Source: Acidobacteriota bacterium (GTDB lineage Bacteria; Acidobacteriota; Vicinamibacteria; Vicinamibacterales; UBA2999). Taken from it: 64,000 bases of DNA. Every line of letters starts with the position of its first letter. The stretch's first letter is position 1. The translations under genes were made by a program, and so were the position numbers. A model generated the notes under the pieces. That model had not been told where the DNA came from. It saw only the letters and a program-made list of their open reading frames with translations, and searched no databases. Shown here in pieces: positions 8,441 to 16,201 of the stretch. The stretch covers positions 1 through 64,000 of the forward strand of contig JAKFYH010000046.1 of assembly GCA_021730945.1 (NCBI GenBank), in the 5' to 3' direction.

Positions 8441-10371
8441 TAGCGCGACTCTCCGTAGGTCGGTATCAACCGGACCATGACGCCGAGGAACCGGCTGTCG
8501 TTCGCGCCGGTCTCGAACAGCGGCACGAAGCCAGAGGCCGACGCGATCGACACACTGTAGACGTAGTTGGTCGGGTAATCCGGATGGTACTTGTAGGGTA
8601 CGCCGCGCGGCATTTCGACCTCAAAGACCTGCTGCGAGCCGGCGGCCATCTCGACCACGCGCGGCCCGGTGCCGGCGTCGATGGTCACGCGATTAGGCCG
8701 CGGTCCGGTCTCGAGAATGACGGTCAGCCGGTCGATGCGCAGCGACACCGCCTCCTGGACACCGGCCGCCTGGCTCTCGGGCGCGATCGGCGCGCGAAGC
8801 AGAATATCGGCAGTCGACTCCCCCTTCACCCAGAACGCGTCGCGCTCGCGGTTGTAGATGTTGTCGTCGATGAAATACGCAAAGATCGGCGGCGTGCCAC
8901 CGAGCGGCTGCCGGGTCCGATCGGGCTGCAGGTTGATCGGCAGGTCGTTGACCATCGTCAACTCGATAGGCAGCCGCCGGAACAAGCCCGACTTGCTGTG
9001 CTCGGATGGATGCGTGGAGGCATAGAACGGATTGGCGACGATCCGCATGACAAACAGCCCGCTGATGGCCAGCGTCACTAGTCCGCCCACTGCCGTCTGC
9101 AGGGGCGGCACCAGGAACAGGAACACGCCGTAGGTCCCCAGGAAGTAGCGATTGCCCACCGGTCCGCCGCCGCCCGACCAGGTAAACGGCATGTAAAGCA
9201 GCAGCGCCACGGCCGTGCCGACACCGGCGGCCAGGGTCAGCCACTGCCACATGGCCCGATCGCGGGTGGCGGCCAGGAACAGGATGATGGCCATCAAGCC
9301 GGGAAACAGGTAGACGGCGAAACCGGTGTGGCGGCCAATCACGAAGTACGCGAGGTTGCGCCGAAACACCTCGACCAGCGCGTCGCGGGTGAACAGCACA
9401 CTCAGCGAACCGCCACCGACACTGCCCCGTCCCGCCGTGTCAAACGTCTTGGCGTCGTCCTGATATGGGAAGCCCGGCTGGAAATCGACCCCGCCACCGC
9501 GGTAGAACGTCTTGCGCTCGCCACCCTGGTAGTTCCATTCGCCGGTCACGGCGGTATTGACCGCGAACAACGCGACCACCACCAGCGCGAAGGTTGTTGC
9601 AATCCTGGCCGCTCGAGACCACTGGTTTCGAAGCAGGGCCGACAACACCAGCGGCGCGATCAACAACAGGTTGGTCGGTTTTGCGAACACGCTGACACCC
9701 AGCAGCACCGCAGCAACCAGGTCGGAACGCGGCCCGAGCAGCCACCGCGTGCGCCAAGAAGTCAACTGACTCTCGGCGATCGGGGCGGCCACTTCCTTGT
9801 AGCACCAGGCGTAGTACCCCACCAGGACGATGGCGAAGATGAAGAAGTCCGGTGCGAGCTGCACCATATAGACCGGCACGATCGAGACGAACAGGAATGC
9901 GCCGGCAAACACCAGGGCGCTCACCGGATGGCTGCGCGCGCACAAGAACGTGTAGGCGCACAGAAAGCACAGCGTCATCAGCAGCGCGTGCAGGACCAGG
10001 AAGCCGTTGGTGCCAAACAGCCAGACGAACGGCGCCGCGACCAGCGGATAGATGTACGCCTTGGCATAGAAGAGCCGGCCATCGCGCCCCCGCTTGAGAA
10101 ACAGTCCCTCGGGACCGGTTGGCACTTCCTTCCAGACCCGCGCCAAGTCGTCACGTTGGTACTCGAAATCCAGATCGGCCGCGAGGCTATGCCCGAGGGT
10201 GTAGTAGGTGGCGGCATCGCCAAAGAAACCGCCACCCGAGGCCTTCCAGAAATCAACCGACAGGGCCCAGGTCAGCAGTACGACACCGACCGCGGCGGTG
10301 CTGCTGGCACCGAGGCGCCAGGCCAGGCTCCGTCCCTGCAAACGCTTGGCAACGCTGTGGTCGAGTGTCAT
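8440..10371 (-). CDS. polytopic membrane protein, GT-C glycosyltransferase-like
   Basis: 643 residues: about ten hydrophobic segments in the first two thirds, then a soluble domain of some 180 residues, probably periplasmic. An acidic GDAATYY motif in the first external loop and the pattern RGRDGRLFYAKAY resemble GT-C enzymes that use lipid-linked sugars. The 901-aa protein at 16198-18903 has the matching motifs GDEPHY and RRGADGQIYSIHA, so the two look like distant paralogs. The operon position between two GT4 genes supports a glycan role; transferase activity is inferred. Confidence 0.7.
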   Translation of the reverse strand: MTLDHSVAKRLQGRSLAWRLGASSTAAVGVVLLTWALSVDFWKASGGGFFGDAATYYTLGHSLAADLDFEYQRDDLARVWKEVPTGPEGLFLKRGRDGRLFYAKAYIYPLVAAPFVWLFGTNGFLVLHALLMTLCFLCAYTFLCARSHPVSALVFAGAFLFVSIVPVYMVQLAPDFFIFAIVLVGYYAWCYKEVAAPIAESQLTSWRTRWLLGPRSDLVAAVLLGVSVFAKPTNLLLIAPLVLSALLRNQWSRAARIATTFALVVVALFAVNTAVTGEWNYQGGERKTFYRGGGVDFQPGFPYQDDAKTFDTAGRGSVGGGSLSVLFTRDALVEVFRRNLAYFVIGRHTGFAVYLFPGLMAIILFLAATRDRAMWQWLTLAAGVGTAVALLLYMPFTWSGGGGPVGNRYFLGTYGVFLFLVPPLQTAVGGLVTLAISGLFVMRIVANPFYASTHPSEHSKSGLFRRLPIELTMVNDLPINLQPDRTRQPLGGTPPIFAYFIDDNIYNRERDAFWVKGESTADILLRAPIAPESQAAGVQEAVSLRIDRLTVILETGPRPNRVTIDAGTGPRVVEMAAGSQQVFEVEMPRGVPYKYHPDYPTNYVYSVSIASASGFVPLFETGANDSRFLGVMVRLIPTYGESR

Positions 10372-11588
10372 CGTTCAGTCGTCAGGAAGCTCAAGTCTGC
10401 TTGCAGGATACCTGCGCGGCGGGTGGCGCGCGAGGTCTCGTGCAACAACAGGTACAGCCGCTCCATCTTGCGCACAAAGGCGGCAATGTCGTAGCGCGCG
10501 CCGGTTTCGCGCGATTTTGCCGCCAGCGACGCCGCCAGCGCGGGGTCTTCCACCAGGCGGCAAATGGCGGCGGCCAGCCGATCGGCATCGGCCTTGGGCA
10601 CGACGAGCGCATCGGCGCCATCGGTCAACACGTCCAGCAACCCGTCGGCATCGGTCGCAACCATGGGCTTCCCCATGGCCAGCGCCTCGAACATCGTGAG
10701 CGGTGTCCCTTCCCAGAGCGATGGAAACACCACCAAATCGAAGGCCGACAGCGCCGCGGCGACATCGCGCGTGAAACCGGAGAATACCAGCCGGTCACCC
10801 AACCCCAGCGCTCGCGCCTGCGCTTCGAGTTCCGGCTGCAGCTCGCCTTCGCCAACGATGAAGAAGCGCGCGTGCGGATGCCGGGCCAGCACCATCGGCG
10901 CGGCGGCGATCAGGTACTGATTGCCCTTGGAAGGCATCAACCGAGTCACGGTCCCGATCGCGATGGTGCCGGGAGCCACGCCGAGGCCCTGGCGGGCGGC
11001 GGCAATCTCATCCGCCGAACGCGGCCGCGCAAACTCGTCGAGCGGCGCGCCCAGGTAGACCACCTTCGTACGCTCCGCCGGTACCAGCCGTGCCCGGGTC
11101 GTAAACTCGCCGGTTGACGCCGACACCGCAATCGCCAGATCGGTGTACGGCGCCAGCACCTTGTCGGCGAGTTTCTGAAACCACGGTGTGTCCGTGTGAT
11201 TCGCATGCTCGTGCAAGATGGCGGGAATTCCGAGCCGCCAGGCGCACATCCGGCCAAAGGTTGTCGCGCCGTAGCCGTGCAGATGCACGATGTCCGCCTG
11301 TTTGTCGCGCAGCACTTTCAACAGCGCCGTGAAGGTGGCCGGGTCGAACTTGTGCCGCGCCATGTAGGTGACGTCGATGCCAAATTCTTCGAGCGTGTCG
11401 GCCGACAGATCCTTGCGTCGCAGACTGATTAGCGACACCTTGAAGCGCGTGGCATCGAAGCGGGGGATCATCCACGCAAACAGGCGCTTCACGCCGTGCA
11501 TGCGGGATCCCTCCCACCCGAGGTGGTCGCAGATGTGGACGACGTTGAGCCGCCGGGCACCAGCAGGCGGCGGGGTGGAGGCGTTCAT
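10368..11588 (-). CDS. glycosyltransferase family 4
   Basis: 406 residues. N-terminal LNVVHICDHLGWEGSRMHG is typical of GT4 enzymes acting on lipid-linked or exported glycans. Further in are IVHLHGYGATTFGR, the donor-domain IGTVTRLMPSKGNQYLI near residue 210, and a complete EX7E motif in WEGTPLTMFEAL near residue 295. Overlaps both neighbours by 4 bp in the operon, so its stoichiometry is likely tied to them. Donor and acceptor unknown. Confidence 0.9.
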   Translation of the reverse strand: MNASTPPPAGARRLNVVHICDHLGWEGSRMHGVKRLFAWMIPRFDATRFKVSLISLRRKDLSADTLEEFGIDVTYMARHKFDPATFTALLKVLRDKQADIVHLHGYGATTFGRMCAWRLGIPAILHEHANHTDTPWFQKLADKVLAPYTDLAIAVSASTGEFTTRARLVPAERTKVVYLGAPLDEFARPRSADEIAAARQGLGVAPGTIAIGTVTRLMPSKGNQYLIAAAPMVLARHPHARFFIVGEGELQPELEAQARALGLGDRLVFSGFTRDVAAALSAFDLVVFPSLWEGTPLTMFEALAMGKPMVATDADGLLDVLTDGADALVVPKADADRLAAAICRLVEDPALAASLAAKSRETGARYDIAAFVRKMERLYLLLHETSRATRRAGILQADLSFLTTER

Positions 11589-12577
11589 AGCAGGCCCTCG
11601 TGCCGATACCAGGCGGCCGTCTGGCGAATGCCGTCCTCGAGGTCGACCGTCGGCGAGAACCCGAGCTCGGTCCTGGCGCGTGTGGTGTCGAAGGCGCGGC
11701 TCTTGGTGTAGAAGTCCACCCGGCGCCGGAAAATCGGCGGCTCAATCCGCAGGGGCACGCAGACCATTTCGCACAGCAGACCGGCGGTCCAGAAGGGCCA
11801 GACCGGCCAATGCGTCGTCGGTGGCGCCACCCCGAGTTCTCTCGCCACCAGTCCCACCAGGTCCTCCAGTGTCGTGTAGCGGGGACCGGCAAGGATGTAG
11901 GTGCGGCCGGCAGCCGCGGGCACGGTGCCGCATAGCCGGAACCCCTCGACCAGGTCTGTCACGAACGTCAGGTGGTAGAACACCTGGCCGGCGCCGATCA
12001 TCGGGAACTTCCCCCGCGCCAGGCCGCGAAACAACTTCAGGAAGCGCAGATCACCCGGGCCGTAAATGCCGATTGGCCGCGCCACCACCACATCAAGCCC
12101 CGTGGTCCGCCCGAACTCCCGGGCCAGGGTCTCGGCCTCGAGTTTCGTTTCCTGGTAGACGTCGCCGGGATTAAACGGCGCGTCCTCGGTGGCTGGCGGA
12201 TGCGCGACATGGCCATGCACGCCACCGGTGCTGCAGTGCACCACGCGACGGGCGCCGGCCGCGCGCGCGGCCTCGAGTACGTTGCGGGTACCCTCGACGT
12301 TGATGGCACTGTACGCCGCATCGGGTTGCCCCGCTTCGCGGTAGGTGGCGGCAATGTGATACACCACCTCGACGCCCTCGCACGCGCGTCGCATCGACGC
12401 CGCATTGGTCAGGTCGCCTTCGGCGGCGCGGACACCGGCGGCGGCCAGCGGCGACCGGTCAAACCGGGCACGGCTCTTCGGCCGCACCAGGGCCCGCACG
12501 TCGTCGCCGCCACTGGCCAGCAACGAGGCCAGGTGACCGCCGGTAAAGCCGGTCGCGCCGGTGACGAGGACCCTCAC
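11585..12577 (-). CDS. NAD(P)-dependent sugar epimerase/dehydratase (extended SDR)
   Basis: 330 residues, the usual length for extended short-chain dehydrogenases acting on nucleotide sugars. Seen: cofactor motif TGATGFTGGHL near residue 6, catalytic YQETK (YxxxK) near residue 140, and ARPIGIYGPGD. It resembles hopanoid-associated HpnA-type and UDP-sugar epimerases; the substrate cannot be assigned. GTG start overlapping the upstream GT4 stop (GTGA). Likely makes or modifies a sugar donor used by the flanking glycosyltransferases. Confidence 0.85.
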   Translation of the reverse strand: MRVLVTGATGFTGGHLASLLASGGDDVRALVRPKSRARFDRSPLAAAGVRAAEGDLTNAASMRRACEGVEVVYHIAATYREAGQPDAAYSAINVEGTRNVLEAARAAGARRVVHCSTGGVHGHVAHPPATEDAPFNPGDVYQETKLEAETLAREFGRTTGLDVVVARPIGIYGPGDLRFLKLFRGLARGKFPMIGAGQVFYHLTFVTDLVEGFRLCGTVPAAAGRTYILAGPRYTTLEDLVGLVARELGVAPPTTHWPVWPFWTAGLLCEMVCVPLRIEPPIFRRRVDFYTKSRAFDTTRARTELGFSPTVDLEDGIRQTAAWYRHEGLL

Positions 12578-13818
12578 GGGCGGGCCATCTTGTGATCGAC
12601 CGATTGATGATCGACTGATTGGGTTTGAGGATTGACTGATTGCGAATTGCCCGGCGCCAGCCGCGCGTACGCCTGCGCGGTGCGCCTCACGTACGACTCG
12701 CGGCTGTACTTCTCGTGTGCCACCGCCCGGGCCGCGTCCGCCATGCGCTCGCGTTCCTTAGGTGCATTAATCAAGGCCAGGACTGCTGCCGCGAAGGGCT
12801 CCGCCTCGGGCGCTACGAGTGACGCAATCGCCGGCGTCAGCACCTGGGTATGAGTCAGCAGGTTGGTCGCCACGATCGGCCGGCCCGACCGCAAGTACGA
12901 ATAGATCTTGAGCGGCGTGTTGGTGCCCCGCACCCGCGGTGACACCAGCAGATCGGCCGCCTGCACGAATCCTGGAATCTCCCGGGCCGGCTGCTGCCCG
13001 GTGAACGTCATGACCTCCGCCGCGCCACGCGCTCGGGCCCGGTTGCGGGCCTCGTCCACCTGAGCCGGTTCGCCCCCCACCACCAACACGCGCGCATCGG
13101 GCCGGCGGGTGGCGATAATCGCGGCGGCGTCAATCAGCAGGTCGACACCTTGATACGCCTCAAACGTGCCGGTGTAGAGCGCCAATGGCGCCGCCAGGTC
13201 GATGCCCCAGGCCGCGCGAACCTCGGCCGGCGTGCGGGTCGGCGGCTCGTCCACGTCGCCGCCCATCACGTTCTCGATCAACAGCGACCGCCCGCCGGCG
13301 CCCATCTCAGTGACCGTGTCCTGCAGCTCCTGGCAGATCGTGATCACGACCTGCGACTTGTGCACCATCTGGCCTTCGGCCCAGGTGAACACTTTCCGGA
13401 GCAGCCCCGACTGGCTGTACTTGAAATTGCTCAGTTGCTGCGGCAGGCTCGAGTGCATGTCGTAGAGATGAGGGATGCCCAGCCACCGCGCCAGCCACAC
13501 GCCGACCAAACCCATCTCTTCGTGGGAGTGAATGGCGTCGTAACGTTCGGCCACCACCCGGCGCAGAATCGTCAGCAGCATCAGCCCGTCCAGCACCAGC
13601 TTGGTCGGTGACGGGCCAATCCGCACCTTGGTGACCAGGGGTGGCCGCAGCGACCGGAAGATCCGCAGATTCGGCAGCTCGACATCGCGGCCGACCGGGT
13701 ACGTGATCAAGTCGACGTGATGGCCAAGTTCGCCGAGGGTCTTGATGCGGTGGTATTCGCTGAACGGGGTCCCGCGCGGCTCGAAGAACGGCTCGGGCGC
13801 GAGCATCAGGATGCGCAC
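12574..13818 (-). CDS. glycosyltransferase family 4, degenerate EX7E
   Basis: 414 residues; the start MRILMLAPEPFFEPRGTP is typical of a GT4 subfamily. The donor domain has LYTGTFEAYQGVDLL near residue 215. In the EX7E position the sequence reads RGTNTPLKIYSYLRSGRP, so neither glutamate is present, a variant seen in this subfamily. The C terminus is a low-complexity tail encoded by short AT-rich repeats. First gene of the five-gene glycan operon. The GTG start is 5 nt after a perfect TATAAT (13824-13829, minus strand) with no Shine-Dalgarno, suggesting a leaderless mRNA. Confidence 0.87.
   Translation of the reverse strand: MRILMLAPEPFFEPRGTPFSEYHRIKTLGELGHHVDLITYPVGRDVELPNLRIFRSLRPPLVTKVRIGPSPTKLVLDGLMLLTILRRVVAERYDAIHSHEEMGLVGVWLARWLGIPHLYDMHSSLPQQLSNFKYSQSGLLRKVFTWAEGQMVHKSQVVITICQELQDTVTEMGAGGRSLLIENVMGGDVDEPPTRTPAEVRAAWGIDLAAPLALYTGTFEAYQGVDLLIDAAAIIATRRPDARVLVVGGEPAQVDEARNRARARGAAEVMTFTGQQPAREIPGFVQAADLLVSPRVRGTNTPLKIYSYLRSGRPIVATNLLTHTQVLTPAIASLVAPEAEPFAAAVLALINAPKERERMADAARAVAHEKYSRESYVRRTAQAYARLAPGNSQSVNPQTQSVDHQSVDHKMARP
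12594..12642. repeat. 13-bp degenerate repeat in GT4 tail
   Basis: Three copies of a 13-mer like GATCGACTGATTG (12594-12606, 12609-12621, 12630-12642) encode the tail motif SVDHQSVDHK and relatives. Base composition is much more AT-rich than the surrounding DNA. Confidence 0.75.
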
Positions 13819-13823
13819 GAGTC

Positions 13824-13860
13824 ATTATATCTAACTGAGCCTAATACAGTTAGGGTAGAA
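13824..13860. promoter_or_regulatory. divergent promoter pair around a palindrome
   Basis: A perfect 7-bp inverted repeat CTAACTG/CAGTTAG (13831-13837, 13847-13853) is flanked symmetrically by TATAAT on the minus strand (13829-13824) and TAGAAT on the plus strand (13855-13860), each one base from an arm. Taking TAACTG within each arm as the -35 gives exactly 17 bp spacing in both directions, although that hexamer matches the consensus poorly. Serves the GT4 operon (minus) and the flippase-like gene (plus). Confidence 0.55.
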
Positions 13861-13904
13861 TCCTCCCGGCCACTTTCATTCCGCCACGCGTCGCACTTTC
13901 AATC

Positions 13905-14837
13905 TTGGTAAAGATCCTCGTCCGCCTCGTCGTCAGCGCCGCCCTCCTGTACTTCGTGCTGCGATCGATCGACCTGGCCGCGCTCTGGGAGCGCGTGCAG
14001 GGGATGAATCCGGCATGGATGGCGCTGGCGCTCGCCTCGTTCGTGTTCATGCAGATGGTGTCGGTCTGGCGGTGGCATCGCCTGCTGCGGGCACAGCACA
14101 TCGAAGTGACGACGCGCACGCTGCGCGAGTCGATTTGGGTCAGCCTGTTCTTCAACAACTTTCTCCCGAGCAATATTGGCGGCGACGTGGTCCGCATCGC
14201 CGACACCGCCGGTCCCGCAGGGTCGAAGACGCTTGCCACCACGGTGGTGCTGGTCGACCGGGTGCTGGGCCTCACGGCGCTGATCGTGGTCGCTACCGTC
14301 GGCGCGTTCGCGGCGTCGCTGGTCGGCATTCATGTCCCGGGAGCGCGTTGGCTGTGGATCATCGCCGCGGCCGGGATTGCCACGGCCGTCCCCATCATCG
14401 CGATCCCGGCACTCACCGCCTACCTGCTGAGGCCCTTGCGCCTGCTCAAGCGGCCATGGGTCGACGAGCGCGTGCAGCGGCTCGAAGATGCCATTGTGCG
14501 CTTCCGCGCCGCGCCGTCGGCGCTGGTTGGTGCCTTCGCCGGCGCGCTCGTGGTCCAGGCGACGATGGTCGCCTTCTATCTGCTGACGGCCAAGGGCCTG
14601 GCCGTACCGTTGCCGATTCTGCTGGGAGCCGTGCTCATTCCCGTGAGCCTGGTCATGCAGATGGCGCCGCTGTCCATCAATGGGTTCGGCGTGCGCGAAG
14701 CGGTGTTCGCCTTCTTCTTCCGGCGGTTCGGACTGCCGATTGATGCCGCGGTGGCCCTGTCGCTGGTGTCCACCGGCCTGGTGATGGGCTTGTCGCTGGT
14801 CGGCGGAATGATGTTCCTGCGGCGGCGCTGGGCCTAG
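13905..14837 (+). CDS. UPF0104/lysylphosphatidylglycerol-synthase-TM-type flippase-like protein
   Basis: 310 residues with about eight membrane segments. It matches the membrane half of MprF-like proteins (UPF0104) without the aminoacyl-transfer domain. Seen: SLFFNNFLPSNIGGDVVR near residue 80, a hallmark of this family, and MAPLSINGFGVREAVF near residue 250. Such stand-alone proteins are proposed to move lipids or lipid-linked sugars; that role is inferred. A TTG at 13905 is used as start; no Shine-Dalgarno is obvious. A second paralog lies at 24606. Its stop overlaps the convergent methyltransferase end by 4 bp. Confidence 0.8.
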   Translation: MVKILVRLVVSAALLYFVLRSIDLAALWERVQGMNPAWMALALASFVFMQMVSVWRWHRLLRAQHIEVTTRTLRESIWVSLFFNNFLPSNIGGDVVRIADTAGPAGSKTLATTVVLVDRVLGLTALIVVATVGAFAASLVGIHVPGARWLWIIAAAGIATAVPIIAIPALTAYLLRPLRLLKRPWVDERVQRLEDAIVRFRAAPSALVGAFAGALVVQATMVAFYLLTAKGLAVPLPILLGAVLIPVSLVMQMAPLSINGFGVREAVFAFFFRRFGLPIDAAVALSLVSTGLVMGLSLVGGMMFLRRRWA

Positions 14838-16201
14838 CCACCGACGCGGGCGACCGCCGCGTAATCCTGAAACGTAAATAGCCGTCCGTTCAGCCGGTCC
14901 ATGTTCCGGTTGAAGGCCGACACCAGTTCCGTCATGGAATCGGTGGCGGCGTCGCCGAAATGCTCCGGCCTGGGCGTCACCCGCTGCAGCCGCGCCTCTT
15001 CGGCAATCGGCGCGCGGTAGACAATCTCCACCGGGCTGAATCCGCTGGCGTGCAGCATGTATTGCAGCGTTTCGGGATGAATCGGCCGCACGTGGCTCAG
15101 ATCGCGAATGTAGCTTTCGAAAAACGCCACCCAGCAGGCCGGGTTGATGGTCTCGAGCACCATCCGCGATCCGGGCCGGAGCTTGTAGTACGCCACCTGC
15201 AGAAACTCGGAGAGATAGGCCGGATCGAGGTGTTCGATTACCTGCACCGCGATCAACCCGCCGATCGAGCCATCGGGCAGTCCTCGCAGGAACGCCAAGG
15301 CATCGCCGGACGACGCCTGCAGTCCCTTGGCCGCGCAGGCATCGACCATCGCCGGGTTCAGGTCGAGACCGCGCGCCGAGATCCCCGACTGCCGCAACAG
15401 GTCGAGAAACTCGCCACGCCCGCAGCCGATGTCCACCACATCCGAGGAGCCCTCAAAGTACGGCACGTAGTCGGCCAGCCGCGACCGAATCTCCTCTTCG
15501 GATCCACGAAACCGATCCTCGAACCCGATGTACTTGTAACCATCGCCCGGTGCCGGTTCGGCGCTGGCGGCCGCTGCCGCTACGGCCGCCGTCGACGGGG
15601 CCGTGACGGTGGCACGATCGATTTCGCGTTTCGCCAGGATCGCCGCACGCTGCGCGACCTCGGCCACGTGGCGCAGTTCAGCCAGTTCGTCGTGGAAGGC
15701 GCGTTCCCGGGCATCGGCCAACGGCGTGAGGCGTTGCAGGAACTGGACGAGAAGCGATTCGAAGCGGACCAGCGCGTCGAAGCCTTCGCGCAAGGCCGGC
15801 AACGCCGCCGCGAGCGCGACTTGGCCCTCGCGATGGGCCGCGACGTTGCGATTCAGATGCTCGACCAGCGCGGCGTTGAACGCCATTTGCTGTTCGAAGA
15901 GCGGCGCCACCATGTGCCACGCGACGTCGGCAATGCGGCCGCGCCACCCTGGCGGCCGCGGCGGACCACCGGCCGGCAATCGCGGCCACGCGTTGTTGAT
16001 CTCCGGAAGCTTCTGTTCGTCGTAGGGCGACGGTGCCGGCGGCCATGCCGGCGACGACTGAATCGCGCGATCAAGCGCGGTCAAGGCTTCGTTGTACTGA
16101 CGATGGGCCTCGGCTCGCTCAGCGATCAGCCGGGTGACCAGCGGCTGATTCGGCTCGGTGACCATCGTCGAGAACGTAGTGTACGGATCGGAGGCTGTCA
16201 A
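14834..16201 (-). CDS. class I SAM methyltransferase with N-terminal helical region
   Basis: 455 residues. The first 215 or so are helical and Ala-rich; then FEDRFRGSEEEIRSRL introduces a Rossmann methyltransferase with motif I VVDIGCGRGEF near residue 260, followed by VIEHLDPAYL and LETINPACW. This pattern is found in surface-glycan methyltransferases related to WbdD-type chain modifiers. I chose the TTG at 16201, which overlaps the upstream stop (TTGA) like the other junctions here; an ATG at 16165 is the alternative. Cotranscribed with the GT-C-like gene. Confidence 0.8.
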   Translation of the reverse strand: MTASDPYTTFSTMVTEPNQPLVTRLIAERAEAHRQYNEALTALDRAIQSSPAWPPAPSPYDEQKLPEINNAWPRLPAGGPPRPPGWRGRIADVAWHMVAPLFEQQMAFNAALVEHLNRNVAAHREGQVALAAALPALREGFDALVRFESLLVQFLQRLTPLADARERAFHDELAELRHVAEVAQRAAILAKREIDRATVTAPSTAAVAAAAASAEPAPGDGYKYIGFEDRFRGSEEEIRSRLADYVPYFEGSSDVVDIGCGRGEFLDLLRQSGISARGLDLNPAMVDACAAKGLQASSGDALAFLRGLPDGSIGGLIAVQVIEHLDPAYLSEFLQVAYYKLRPGSRMVLETINPACWVAFFESYIRDLSHVRPIHPETLQYMLHASGFSPVEIVYRAPIAEEARLQRVTPRPEHFGDAATDSMTELVSAFNRNMDRLNGRLFTFQDYAAVARVGG

